A stretch of 64,000 nucleotides of DNA from Termitomyces sp. T153 (taxonomy: Eukaryota > Basidiomycota > Agaricomycetes > Agaricales > Lyophyllaceae), in contig JACKQL020000067.1 of NCBI GenBank assembly GCA_018296165.2, forward strand, positions 1-64,000. The letters run 5' to 3'. Numbering within the stretch: the stretch's first letter is position 1; every line of letters begins with the position of its first letter. The notes under the pieces were generated by a model. That model was given only the letters and a program-made list of their open reading frames with translations. It ran no database searches and was not told the origin of the DNA. Made by a program: the position numbers and the translations under genes. This document shows, one piece after another, positions 1-10,990 of the stretch.

Positions 1-106
1 GCCTGAATCTATTCTTGTTCTCATCTCATCTCCATTTCATTTCGTTCGACTCCATCTCATCTCGTTTGATTCTGTCTATCATGTTCAAGTCCTCTTGACT
101 ATAATG
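1..106 (+). repeat. Partial LTR of element A (3' end of left LTR)
   Basis: These bases align with 7618-7722, sharing the long TCT/CAT-rich stretch and the terminal TCAAGTCCTC..GACTATAA motif. The copies differ mostly by transitions. The rest of this LTR lies outside the window. Confidence 0.7.
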
Positions 107-126
107 CCCTCACAAACTCCGCAATT

Positions 127-660
127 ATGATTACAAACCTCCGACACTCTTTCACCAACTCTGGACCCCACTACATGCTCAGCTCTGAACCCCATCAATA
201 CCTGTTAATCCCCCATCAAAACTCTGGCTCTGCTCCCATCATTTGCATAGCCTCTGCCTCCTCTGCACCCACAATACTTACACACGGACTTATGCCTGAA
301 CCCTGCCAAGCCTGTCCCCCTTCCCTGCAACTCATCCTCTACTCCTCCAGACCTCCCCGGACTTGCTCAGATCAATTTCCACTAACTATCCTCACAAGTC
401 CCCAGTGTTTGGAACACCTCCAAATGCCCAGTGATCAGTGCAGGGAATCACATCCGCCTAGTAAGGACTCACCCAGTGTAGCTGAGCCCTCGTGGTCAGT
501 GGAACCTGACATAATCTCAAGACTCTACCTTACCCCGTTTGTAATGTCTGCATGTGCCCCACACACACATTCACCAAACAATTCCGATATCTATGGTCAA
601 CCTGTGCCTGGAAACCCTTATGATTCATACAGCCCTGCCCAATTTGTCAAGGCACCCTGA
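127..660 (+). pseudogene. Leader/gag-like open frame of element A
   Basis: An open frame of 177 codons starts about 20 bp after the left LTR. The homologous stretch behind the second LTR (from 7750) keeps the same frame for about 95 codons and then has a stop, so some past coding constraint is possible. The product is rich in Pro, Ser and Thr and has no zinc knuckle or other recognisable motif. It may instead be untranslated leader that happens to be open because the strand is C-rich. I do not recognise it. Confidence 0.25.
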
Positions 661-1859
661 GTTGTGGATCTGACACCAAGCATCCCTTCCGCTCTGGTTA
701 CACCTATACAATAGCTCTCTCCATGGACACCCTCCCCAACCCATGCCCAACCCTACACCACTCCCATCAACCACCCCCCACCCTTGCTGTACCTTCTCCA
801 CCAGCTCCGCTTCCCTACAAAGACCAAACCCAGCATCACCAAGGCTTCACCCAGACTCCAGTAACAACTCGGTCCATTGCTCGACAACTTCTCCAACACC
901 GCACAATAGATCATCCGACTTTCACTCACAACCCTTCCTGAGAAAAGACCACCCTCCAAGCTAGCCCTGCTGTTGATTGGAATCAAGCTCAACCCAGCAG
1001 CCCCACTCACAATAACGCAAGATTCCAAGACCAATGCTATGCTCCAAATTATAGAAACCACTTCCAGGATCAGTTAGGACCTCCTGGCTGACTCGGCCGT
1101 CACTTCTGCCCAACAAATGAAAGGAGCCTGACGCCTCTGACCCAACCCCAACAACCCCAGAACCTCCAAGCTTCTAGGCAATCAAGGAAGGAAGGGATAT
1201 GCACCCTGCCCCAACCCTCAAAGCACAACTCCAAAATTAACAAGGAGAACCATGGCACCCCAACTCTCAATAAGGAACAACTCCGAAGATCTACCCACTA
1301 CTTTGACACCCCCCCATTTGATCTGGAACCTCCAACATCAAAGATCCTTGATGCTGACCTTCCCTGCACACCCTCAGACATGGACTCCACCATCAGACTA
1401 TACCACCTCCCACAACAAGAACTCCCAGCATAGGAGTTGCCCCACCAGAACAAACCATAGGAAAGATGGCCCTATACAAAGTAGTTCCCCAGGATACTCT
1501 AAATTTGCTGACCTGTTCATATAAGGGAGGGAGAAGCTTCACCATCATACCAGAGACCGTCGATCAAACCACTCAAACATCCTGATGACCCAAAGAACAT
1601 ATGCTCCAACATCCTTGGAGGACTTCTCTGCCAGGATTGATGACCCAAATAACCCTGCACTGACTCAAAGCTGCCCTGATCCACTCCTCTGACCCACTCC
1701 AGACCCTAGCAACACAACTCTGGAGCCTCCACTTCAACTCCGACATCCAACCAAGAGGACCTACAATGCCAGCTCAACAATGAGGCCCCTGTAGCTCCTA
1801 CCCCACAAGCATAAATCACCAACCACTGGCTCCATGCAACCCTGCCCCTATGCTGGAAG

Positions 1860-2261
1860 ATGTCTATCAAGCAGGGACCACACCAACAGAGTACTCAGAA
1901 ACAAACCCTATGTGAAGTAATCTCTTCAGAGTACTCTAAAGTTGCTGATGCCTTTCCCAAGAAGCTAGCAGTGCTTCTCCCCATTGCCACCCACCTCAAA
2001 TCAACATTTAAAAAATGGCAAAGGACATCACATGCTGCAATCCTGCCCTCAGAGTTCCAGCCCCACCACTGTCCCACTCCTCTCCCTCAATGCAAAACGC
2101 TCCCCAAGAAGAGAAGAAACTCTGGGACCCTTGAAGTAGCTCCCCCCCAAGATTCACAACACCTCTGGCAAATCCAACCACACTTGACGGAGACCAACCC
2201 CAAAGCCAAGAGTAATGAAGTGGCCCCACTGACTCCACCCCAACAATCAAGGGACCAATGA
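1860..2261 (+). pseudogene. Possible pol remnant of element A
   Basis: One frame around 1930-1970 reads a stretch (EYSKVADAFPKK) that resembles the EY-FADVFSK segment preceding reverse transcriptase in Gypsy polyproteins. A neighbouring frame near 1980-2010 reads a PH-PPQINI stretch, reminiscent of the following PHRPYDLKI segment. A similar GYSKFADLF occurs near 1495-1520. No reverse transcriptase, RNase H or integrase domain follows in readable form, so this is weak homology by eye. Confidence 0.2.
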
Positions 2262-3645
2262 TGCCCTCCACAGAAGCGACCAACCCCCACCCACATTTGC
2301 AACAGCCTCTGGACTGCTCTGGAGCACAAATGAAGAATTGCCCCAACCCCACCATGACTTGTGAGGAGTCCAAACCAATGCTCTCCCACAACCAACTTCT
2401 CCGCTGCCCTCCAACAATCATGAACAACCATCTCTCCCCAACACAGCAAATATTTCACACAGAGGGACAATGGCCAGACTCACCCAAAACCTTGGAAGAC
2501 AGCTAGACCAGCTCCCCCCATCCAAGCTTGGCTCCAGGAGCCACCACCACTCCTACCACGACAACTCTGCTGCTCAGTGGTAATGTCCATCAAACATCTA
2601 CTTGTTGCGCTGACGCAAATCTAGAGGAAAACCCCCACTCCAGAGCTTCCTCACCGATTTGTGACACAACCCCACCAACAAGTTAAGACCCAATCCCAAC
2701 CCCCACATTGACCCCGGACCCCTGGTACTCATGCTTGGAATGGCAGACCAACAAAATGCGCCTTGAACTCCTTCCTCCACCCCACACCACCCCCAAAGCC
2801 AACACAACCAACAAACCCGCCACTGAGTGACCCTTGTGTTGACTCCGGACTACTAACTTTTTCCCAATGAAAAAAACACCTACCCCCAGAAGGAACAACC
2901 CACAGGATGAGCCCCCAAAGCATCTCCGCTGGGGTGAGCCATTTCCCAACCAACCCCCGTGCTACCCCTGCCCAAAGAAGCATCCACCAATACAACCCCA
3001 ACAGCCCTCCAAACTCTAGGGAGTGTCAGAAAAACATAAGACCCCTCTGTCCCTCTCTGGACTTACCCTTGGCCAGGAAAGCAATGTCACGTAGATGACC
3101 TAGAACCCACAAACCTCAACTCCAGACCAGAAGGAACTTACTGGGACTGATCACCCTGAACCCTGCCCCCTTGTCATCGACACTCCAGAGCACACCAAAG
3201 CACCACCTGAGCACGCCCGCCCATAGACGCAATACTCCGGAGCATGACTTTGACCATAACCAACACTCTGGAGTGCAGCAAAGCCCCAACCCCAAGTGCC
3301 CTCTAGCAAATACAATACTCCAGAGCTTGACAAAACCTCACCATGCACAACCCCACCCAAACATAAACCTCTGGGCACCCCCAACCAAGGAATCGCAACC
3401 CTCACCCTAAGGGAGTACCTCTGCCTCCACGCTGACCAAACCCACAGCATAGATGGCATGGAAAATGGCCCTCTGCCAACTTGCTACAGGGACCACCCTA
3501 CTCTGGGGGCTCTGCCACTAAGCTGCCAGGGACTCCCTCCTCTGACTGACTATGCCCCAAGGACAAACCTCACCCTGCCACCCCCACCATCATTAAAAGG
3601 ACCTCTGCCACCCCACCACCCATGTCAGCATAAAGGCCAGACCAC
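2262..3645. other. Internal region of element A with no recognisable gene
   Basis: C-rich plus strand with short open frames on both strands and no family motif. It contains four near-palindromic CTCCRGAG words between about 3183 and 3320. I see no gene that can be supported here. Confidence 0.5.
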
Positions 3646-4659
3646 TGATGTGCTCCTATGCCGCCTAGTGCCATGCAGGAAACCTAAATAAAGGACCTAA
3701 CACTAGTCACTAGATAGGGTAGCTAGCAGTAGGAAGTTAATAGTTGAGGGTGAGTCAGTAACTGTCCCAGAGAACTAGAGCAAGGGTTACGTTGTGGAGT
3801 GAAGTTAATAGAAGTCGCTATTGCTAGCAGAAGTTGCTAAGGATGAGCAGGAAAGAAAAAGGGGCAAAGACCAGTAACGTCGCTAAGACAGAACACCCTT
3901 CTAAGTAAATTGGTCACTAGCCATAGTCACTAGCATCGTTAAGTCGGATTAACTAAAATAGGCACCCACAGTTGGTACCACACTAAGTTGAGGTCGAAGT
4001 TGAGGAGACTTATTGCTAAGCCTGGGTCAAAGGCAATAAAAAGAGCGAAAGAGGCAAAGTGGAATCTCTTGCTGGTAGGGCTCAAAGATAGCAGTTCTCC
4101 GATTGTTCTTGCTTGTCTAGTGTCTATGTACAGTCAGTATTTATACATTTCAAAGTATAGTATGGGAAAGTAAACAAATAAGCACCACTAGCAATGGCAT
4201 CTGTCACTGTGTTTAGGGTGCATATGAGGTGTCAGTCTGTAACTAAGTGAAAAATCATAGGCAAAGTCTTGGCAGCACCTAATTGCGAATGAAACCAAAA
4301 ATTAACGAGTTCAATGTCAATACCTGAAGTGTAGATGCCATTCAAGTATGTTGGTAAGCTGGGCAAAAGAAATGATAGTAAGTATGTGTCTGGTAATTTG
4401 TCCATATATAGTAAGAAAATGCTGTTTCGTCACTAGAGTTGCTGGGGTCGCTATTAATTGTTGCTAGGGAGGGTTTAGGCCTTGATGATTTAGGCCCAAG
4501 TTCCAGGCTTTCCATGATGTTTCTCGCAATCAGTAAGTCTTGCAGTCACTAAAATCTTGTGTGCTGAGTGTTGTGACTTGTGTTGGATTCAAGGTAGTCA
4601 GCTGCCGTTAAGTCCGAAATGCCAAAAAAATAGTGCTCAGCAATAACTGAGGCTCATCA
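3646..4659 (-). repeat. Inverted solo LTR of the element B family
   Basis: Read on the minus strand it begins TGATGAGCCTCAGTTATTGC and ends GGAGCACATCA, the same termini as the B LTRs at 8814 and 18521. The promoter core is conserved: TATTTATA at 4138-4145 is the complement of TATAAATA. It is about 1014 bp against 940 bp for the B LTRs. It is flanked by CCAC on the left and CCGC on the right, an imperfect 4-bp duplication matching the 4-bp duplication of element B. No internal sequence of B accompanies it, so it is best read as the scar of LTR-LTR recombination. Confidence 0.85.
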
Positions 4660-5165
4660 CCGCCAGAAGACCTCTGCCCCTCCTGCCAGCCACACCAACA
4701 AAAGACCAAAGCCCCAACCACCCCAAACACATGTTGAAGACTCAGAGGTCCACCCCCTTGAACCAGCACAATGCACATCTCCGCCGCAGACTGAAGAAAA
4801 CCCCTACCCCAAGAATCAAACCCAGCAATGCCGCCCAAAAACATCATGGAACTCTACAGGAAGACTCCCAACACCCCTGCCAAGCCTTGGGAACTCTTCC
4901 TACGGTGCTCTGCCCCATCCCAACAACCCTAGGACTAGCCAACACAGACAGCATTAGTGGGCTTAACTCCTGCCTCTGGATCCACTAGGGATTCAACTCC
5001 CACCAGCACCCCTGTGTGTTTCACTTACTCTCACACAAATTAAAGTCTCACTTCACACACCCAGGAACGACGAAGATGCATTGGAAAGTACAAAAAAAAA
5101 TATAACACAAGGCAGAACGAGGCAGCAAACTCAAGAACAACAAGAAATGGGGCTCAACTGCCCCC

Positions 5166-6930
5166 TCACTCTTCCCCTGGAACCTCCACCATTCCTACCC
5201 CCAAATCAATCTCCATCTGGGCCTGCACCACTGCCAAGACCTCTGCCAACCCTGGCAAAGCCTCCCCCACATCCACTGCCACTTCCCACCATGACCCCAG
5301 AGCCACTGCATTACGCCGCTGATGCCCCGCCAGCAACCTCCCCACCCTCGCCATCCCCTGCTGCAACTCTGGAGGCTGACACATGGACATCTGTGCCAAC
5401 CTGTCTTGGATCAATGCAAATGCTGTGGAGGTGCTGTCCAAGAGAACCTGGTGCTCCCACACCCAGCCTGACCCTAGAAAATGACCAGTTTTAGTAACAG
5501 GCAGAGAATTGGGAAAGACACTTATGAAGGATCCCCACACACCCCAAAGTGGCCTCATTGGCCAGCCAATCCTCCCTCCACCTTGCTACCTCCAATTCTG
5601 CCCGCAGCAAACCACCCTCTGGCACCATTTCCTGCTCCTCTGCCTCCTCTGTGGGCCACACCTCCTGCTGTGTCAGACACTCCCACAAGCCCCATACCTC
5701 TGGCGCTCACTCCAGTGCCACTCGCACTAAGGTGTTCTATGCCTGCTCCAACGCCTCCTTCTCTGCCTGCACTGCATCTTGATTCTCCCTCACCCGTCAA
5801 AGCTCCCCCTCCCATGCCGTCAATGCTGCCATTAGAACCTCCACCTGCTTGCAAAGAAAGACCTCTGTGATCAAAGGTGGGGGCTCTGGAGAACTTGATG
5901 CCCATCCCAAGGGCATGCCCAGAGTAGGAGAGTAAATGTGAGATCCTGGAGGCCCTGCCATTGGCTTGTGCCCCTGCAGCCTCTTGCTGGGCCCTGCCCC
6001 TGATGGCAGAGAAGCTCTCTGCTTCTCATGGTCCACCACCAAGGACATCTCCTCCCTCCACCCACCCTGCAGAGGCCCCACCTGCCCTGCAGACTGCCCC
6101 GTGCTCCCCTCCTCCAACACCTGGGTCTTCTGTGCCTTGCCCAGCTGACCCCGCACCCAGTCCTCATCCCACTCCTGCTCCATGGCAATGCATGCCGCTC
6201 ATCACTCCAATGAAATCAAGCACTTCTTATGGCTTGCCCAACACAGAAGGCAAACGGAAGTGTCATGTCGTGAGCCCATAGAGGTTGCATCAAAAATGCA
6301 GGCCTCACCCTGCTACACACAGAGAACACACTAAAAACCCTGGATCAGCACACACGACAAAAGAGAACTCAAAGACTCACTGGGGCCTTGTTTTGACACC
6401 ATTCCAGTGTCAGGGGGCCCCAAGCTCATGCCAATGCCCTTGCAAACTCCTCTGCCATCACCTCCACCTGAGGGATTTGCTGCAATGGTGGGACCCCTTC
6501 CGCATCCCCCACCGCCAATCGGGGCACTGCAGGATGGAATTTGGCCTGCCTAGGACCCCCTAGGGAACTCATCACCACCGTAGACAACTCTGCAAAACTC
6601 CATCAGCTACCTGGAAAAAACAAGTCGATACTGCCCACGACTCCAGTACATGGCACCAGCTCAGCGCCAACGCTCAAACTCCTCCCCCTCACTGTTGTAC
6701 ACAATCACCTCATCCGTGTCTGAAAACAACAGGGTGGGGGAAGTGGCTGAGTAACTGGAAGAAAACATAACAAAGGATTTGGGAAGCCCCGGGGTATGTC
6801 CAAGGCTTTTTAATTGATTGGGAAGAACCTCCTGATGAAGCAGTGGCCATGCTTTGACTTCGCCTCCCACGCCATCATCACTCGCTGTGGATTGATTAAT
6901 ATTACTTGGCTTCGACTCCCATGCCTCCAC
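5166..6930 (-). pseudogene. Antisense zinc-cluster gene of element A (broken)
   Basis: The minus strand upstream of the right LTR reads as a decayed protein gene. An acidic stretch (SDTDEVIVYNSEGEEFERWR) lies near 6665-6725. A cysteine cluster spaced C-x2-C-x6-C-x14-C-x2-C-x6-C lies at 6220-6330, with one stop inside the first half. It is followed by an in-frame WDEDWVRGQL stretch and a Pro/Ser/Lys linker. The C-terminal frame (5166-5558) ends PGEE followed by a stop. The spacing is that of a fungal Zn2Cys6 binuclear cluster. Frames shift several times, by introns or damage that I cannot place exactly. It runs opposite to the element and towards its interior, as in element B. The function is unknown; nucleic-acid binding is an inference from the cysteine spacing. 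Confidence 0.5.
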
Positions 6931-6972
6931 CGATCCCCGACCCGCTCCCCATGTCTTGAGAGTCTCGATGCT

Positions 6973-6982
6973 GAAGGGGGGG
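6973..6982 (+). other. Polypurine tract of element A
   Basis: GAAGGGGGGG lies three to four bases before the TGTCACAAC start of the right LTR. This is where the plus-strand primer of an LTR retrotransposon is expected, and it supports plus orientation. Confidence 0.55.
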
Positions 6983-6985
6983 TGA

Positions 6986-7722
6986 TGTCACAACCCATTC
7001 CCTGGACCCCCGTACATCACCCAACAAACCCCTGTCCCCCCAGAACCTCCCCCGACGCTTCATCAAACTTCCCCAGCACTCCACACCTACTCTGGCTAAC
7101 TCTGACGCATTCTTGGCTAACTCCGATGGCCCTCTGGCCAACTCTGATGTCTTCCCCGCAGCTGCCAGCGCTTCTCCTGGATCTTCTAAGCCCCTGGGAC
7201 CACTCCTCCACTATGCCTGACCCTGTTACATGTCATCAACTCGACACCCTGGCTCCTCTGACTTACCCTGGAGTTTTATGACAACCTCAGAATGGACCGC
7301 GTCAACAATTGATCCCATCAACATATCAATGCGGCCCGCCCTCTGGTTGTAACCAACACCCATCGACTCCATCGAGCTCCACCAAGCCCCACCACCACAG
7401 CCAACGTTCCTGGAGCTCTTCAGTAGTCAGTATATAAGACGTAGAGTAGCTCCTTGTACTCTAGTCTTGAGATTATCTACCTACCTGCCTTTCCTGATGT
7501 GTTTCTGATTGTTTCTTCTAGTGTTTTGTGTTCTGTGTCTCATTTTCCTTATTCTCAGTCTCCTGGTCTTATCTCATCTCTATTCCATTATCATTTCATT
7601 ATCGTTCCATGTCTCTGCCTGAATCTATTCTTGTTCTTGTCTTGTCTCCATCTCATTTTGTTTGACTCTGTCCCATCTCATTTGATTCTGTCTATTGTGT
7701 TCAAGTCCTCTCGACTATAACA
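6986..7722 (+). repeat. LTR of element A
   Basis: About 737 bp, beginning TGTCACAACC and ending GACTATAACA, so it has TG..CA termini. Its last 105 bp are repeated at 1-106. A TATA box at 7431-7438 is followed by a U5-like T/C-rich stretch. It serves as the right LTR of element A and also precedes a second, truncated copy of the leader. Confidence 0.75.
7431..7438 (+). promoter_or_regulatory. TATA box of element A LTR
   Basis: TATATAAG sits near the middle of the LTR and is followed after about 30 bp by pyrimidine-rich sequence, as expected for an LTR promoter. Confidence 0.5.
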
Positions 7723-8127
7723 CTCTCACAAACTCCGCAATTACGGTTATGAACCTCCAACACTCTTTCACCAGCCCTGGACCTCACTACACACTTGGCT
7801 CTGAACCCCATCAATTCCTGTTAATCCCCCATCAGAACTCCAGCTCTGCTCCCGTCATTTGCGTAGCCTCCACCTCTTCCACACCTGCAATACTCACACA
7901 CGAACTTATGCTTGAACCCTGCCAAGCCTGTCCCCCTTCCCTGCAACTCATCCTCTACTCCTCCAGACCTCCCCAGACTTGCTCAGATCAATTCCCACTA
8001 ACTATCCTCACAAGTCCCCAGTGTTTGGAACACCTCTGAGTGCCCAGTTGTCAGTGCAGGGATTCATGTCCACCTAGTAAGGACTCACCCAGTGTAGCTG
8101 AGCCCCCATGGTCAGTAGAACCTGACA
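7723..8127 (+). repeat. Second, truncated leader copy of element A
   Basis: This matches 107-510 base for base apart from scattered transitions. The match ends abruptly at about 8127, where the minus-strand integrase of element D begins. It is either the start of a second tandem A copy or a recombination remnant that shared the LTR. Confidence 0.7.
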
Positions 8128-8813
8128 AGCTTGACCACATTGAACACTGGATGGAGCTGGCACATTCCTACAGGGAGCCAGAGTTGATAGGCCAGGGGTC
8201 CTATCTGTTGTTTCACTATAAAAGGTCCCAGTTAGTGGTGCAAGAGCTTTTTGGATGGTTGGGTAGTCTTAATATCAGAGGTATCCAGGTAGACTTGATC
8301 TCCAGGCTAGTATTTTGGCACCAGGGTCCTTCTACAGTCATAGTATCATGCCATGTTGTCCTTTGCCTTTGCAAGAGCTGCCCAGGCCTCCTCCTGTGAC
8401 TTCTTCATCCAGTCCATAAACTCATTTACTGCTTCATTCTCTGAGGGCTGGGCCCAGGGTTCGAAACCCATGCATGGGTGCTGTCCAGTGTTGAGGAAGA
8501 AGGGGGAGACTTGGGTGGATGCATGGATGTGGTTGTTGTACTGGAACTCCACATTGGGAAGGAGTTCATCCTAATCATTCTGGCATTTGTTGCAGAAGAG
8601 GCAGAAGTACTGCTCCAACTCCTGGTTTACATGTTTGGTCTGGCTGTTAGACTGTGGGTGGTAGGCAGTGGAGGTGTGGAGCTTCATGCTGAGTAGTTGG
8701 TAGAGCTCCCTAATGAAGTCTGCCACAAACTGCAGGCCCCAATCAGAGATGTAGGCATCAGAGAGGCTGTGGAGCTTTCAGATGTTTCTCTGGTACAGGT
8801 TTGCAGTGCCCAT
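8127..8813 (-). pseudogene. Element D (Gypsy): C-terminal half of integrase, broken
   Basis: Read on the minus strand this gives the end of a chromovirus-type Gypsy integrase. It shows a readable segment with FQYNNHIHASTQVSPFF and GQHPCMGFEP, then a GDQVYLDTSDIKTT stretch, then the PVFNVVKL motif, where the homology stops at 8127. Several stops interrupt it. The matching N-terminal half lies at 19461 onward; the two halves were separated when element B inserted. The chromodomain and 3' LTR expected beyond VVKL are missing. Confidence 0.8.
8810..8813 (+). repeat. Target site duplication of element B, left copy (CCAT)
   Basis: CCAT directly precedes the 5' LTR and is repeated at 19461-19464 directly after the 3' LTR. 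Removing the element and one copy restores a continuous integrase reading frame in element D. Confidence 0.8.
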
Positions 8814-9753
8814 TGATGAGCCCCAGTTGTTGCTGAGCACCATTTTTGGCATTTCAGACTTAGTGGCAGCTAACTACTTTAAATTTGGCACAAGTCATGA
8901 CATTCAGCACACAGGGCCTAGCCCAAGGTCTGGACCAAAGCATGAGACTTTAGCAACCACGAGACTTATTGATCACGAGAAATATCACATGGAGCCTGGA
9001 ACTTGGGCCTAGATTATCAAGGCCTAGACCTTTCCTAGCAACAATTATTAGCAACCCTAGTGATTCTGGTGACAAAAAGGCATTCTCTTACTATATACGG
9101 ACATATTACCAGATGCATACCTTTTTACTATCATTCCTCTTGTCAAATTTACCAACATACTTGAACAGCATTTACACTTCAGAGACTTTGCTTATAGTTT
9201 TCACCTGATTACAGATTGATGCCTTGTATGGACCATAAACACATTGACAGATGCTGTCGCTAGTAGCAACTATTTGCTTACTTTCCCATACTATACTTTG
9301 GAACCGTATAAATACTGCTTGTACATAGACACTTCATCATTGAACAACCCATCCAACAGAGAACTGACTTGGATAGATCCCCTCAAGCTGTGCTATCTAT
9401 CTCTAAGCTTATCAGCTTGAGATTTCACTTTGCTTCTCTTGTTCCTCTATCACCATTGACGTTGGCTTAGCAACAAGCCTTATCAACTTCAACCTTGACT
9501 TAGTGTGGTGCCAACTGCAGGTGCCTTTTTGTGTTATTTTGACTTAGCGACATTAGTGACTGCAGCTAGCGACCATTTCACTGACCTTTTCAACTTCACC
9601 TTACAACACAACTTTTGCTCTCATTCTCTGGGACGGTTGCTGACTTGCCCTCAAACTATTAACTTCCTACTGCCAGCTACCCTATCTAGTGACTAGTGTT
9701 AGGTCCTCTTTTTAGGTTTCCTGCATGGCACTAGGTGGCATAGGAGCACATCA
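8814..9753 (+). repeat. 5' LTR of element B
   Basis: 940 bp, TGATGAGCCCC...GCACATCA. From about 9067 to 9735 it appears identical to the 3' LTR. The first ~250 bp and a spot near the right end differ, mostly where one copy has TG and the other CA. Confidence 0.9.
9307..9314 (+). promoter_or_regulatory. TATA box in 5' LTR of element B
   Basis: TATAAATA in the conserved core of the LTR. It is also present in the 3' LTR and, in reverse, in the solo LTR at 4138-4145. It is the likely promoter of the element. Confidence 0.55.
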
Positions 9754-9756
9754 TTT

Positions 9757-9769
9757 TGGAGCCCACTGC
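9757..9769 (+). other. Candidate primer binding site of element B
   Basis: TGGAGCCCACTGC starts three bases after the 5' LTR. TGG at its start is what a site complementary to a tRNA CCA end would show. I cannot say which tRNA it would match. Confidence 0.35.
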
Positions 9770-10008
9770 AAAAGTATTTGAAGTTAACCATTCTGCCAGA
9801 AACCAGAGCTCAAGTGAAACATTGCTTGGAAAACCTTAGCAAACTACTCCAGTCATCCTTCTCAACCCCTCAGTACTCTTCACCAGCAGCCCATCCTTGA
9901 CTTCTTGTCAACGAGCTCAAAACCACTAAAAACCTTCATGACATTAGCAAAATCCTTGCTGACTTTCCAGGAGCCTTTATCAAAAGTTTTCTCGATGCAC
10001 CTCTTTTA

Positions 10009-10990
10009 CCTTTGACCCCTACCAACTCTATCTTCTTCCCAGAAGCCCAATCTATCCCATCATTGCCAATAAACCCCCTTCCTTTGCCAACTCTGCCAAT
10101 TGCTAACATGAACAATGACCCTGCCACATGGCATGCTAGAATGCTGCCACGCAATGACACAACTGTGCCTAAGTGGAATGAGAGTTGCCCTAGAAAACTC
10201 CCCCAATACTTTAAGGAACTGGAATATCTCTTTGCTGACTGCAGCATTGCTGACAACACCCAAAAGAAGGAGTATGCATCTCGATATGTCTCTTACGACA
10301 CGGCAGAAACTTGGCTTGGCTTACCCAAATTTGGCAACAATATAATCATCGGCAACAATGCTCTCTGACCTTACACTTACTAGGAATGGAAGGCGGCAGT
10401 GCTCAGGTTGTATTCTGGTGCTGATGCTAGTGCTTGTTATAACCTTGGCAACCTGGAACAACTTGTCAACCAGACTTTCAACAGCAGCTTAGCAACTGTG
10501 AGAAGGTTCTCTGACTACTACAGGGATTTCCAACACATTGCCAGATGGTTACTTGCTAACAGCAAACTATATCATAACGAGGAATGTTGCTTGTTCCAAC
10601 AAGGTATCTCTACATTGCTATGGTCTAAAATAGTTTGCTGTCTTGAAATCACTCTTTCTGACCACCATCCTAAGGACCCTTATGATGTTGATCAGTCTTT
10701 GAAGGCACTAAGTGAGTTTTGAAGGAAACAGACACCTCTACAACCAAGACTAGCAATGGCACCAGCGGTACTTCCTCTTTGTCAGTAAGCATTAATGCAC
10801 CAGCTGCCCCTTTGCCTATGCCTAAGTGGGAAACTCTGGAATTAGTGATGACTACAGCAATCATCAGCACCTTGGAATGTTTGGAAGCTCTCTTGACCAA
10901 TGGTAATGCTCAACCTTGTCAACAGTTCACTAACAGCACTTGCCACTTTTGTAGTGAAACTGGTCACACCATAGTCTGAGGCACTTGTAT
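10009..10990 (+). pseudogene. Element B gag with CCHC-type zinc knuckle, broken
   Basis: Two overlapping open stretches (10012-10368 and 10399-10722) plus 10719-10979 read as one decayed capsid protein. Features include a PKWNESCPRKLPQYFKELEYLF segment typical of Gypsy gag capsid and, at the end, CHFCSETGH followed after a stop by a further cysteine (C-x2-C-x4-H-x-C). The frame is broken by stops at about 10366 and 10720 and at the knuckle. The product would form the retrotransposon particle. Confidence 0.7.

Larger units (their letters stand above)
1..7722 (+). mobile_element. Element A: degenerate C-rich LTR retrotransposon, left end outside the window
   Basis: Positions 1-106 match the last part of the LTR at 6986-7722, and 107-510 match 7723-8127, so the window opens inside the left LTR of an element whose right LTR ends at 7722. 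Orientation is plus: a polypurine run lies just before the right LTR and a TATA box lies inside it. The plus strand of the internal region is strongly C-rich and G-poor. A solo LTR of the element B family (3646-4659) has inserted into it. Coding capacity is badly eroded. A weak pol trace lies around 1930-2050, and an antisense zinc-cluster gene lies near the right end. I infer a Gypsy-type or non-autonomous derivative; the family cannot be named from sequence alone. Confidence 0.6.

Noticed and set aside
5081..6281. Several plus-strand open frames rich in Pro, Leu and Ser in element A
   Set aside because: They are the complement of the antisense gene in a C-rich strand. The minus strand carries the cysteine cluster and the more protein-like composition.
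9505..9696. A 63-codon open frame identical at 9505-9696 and 19212-19403
   Set aside because: It lies inside the U5 part of the two LTRs of element B. Identity reflects LTR duplication, and no protein motif is present.
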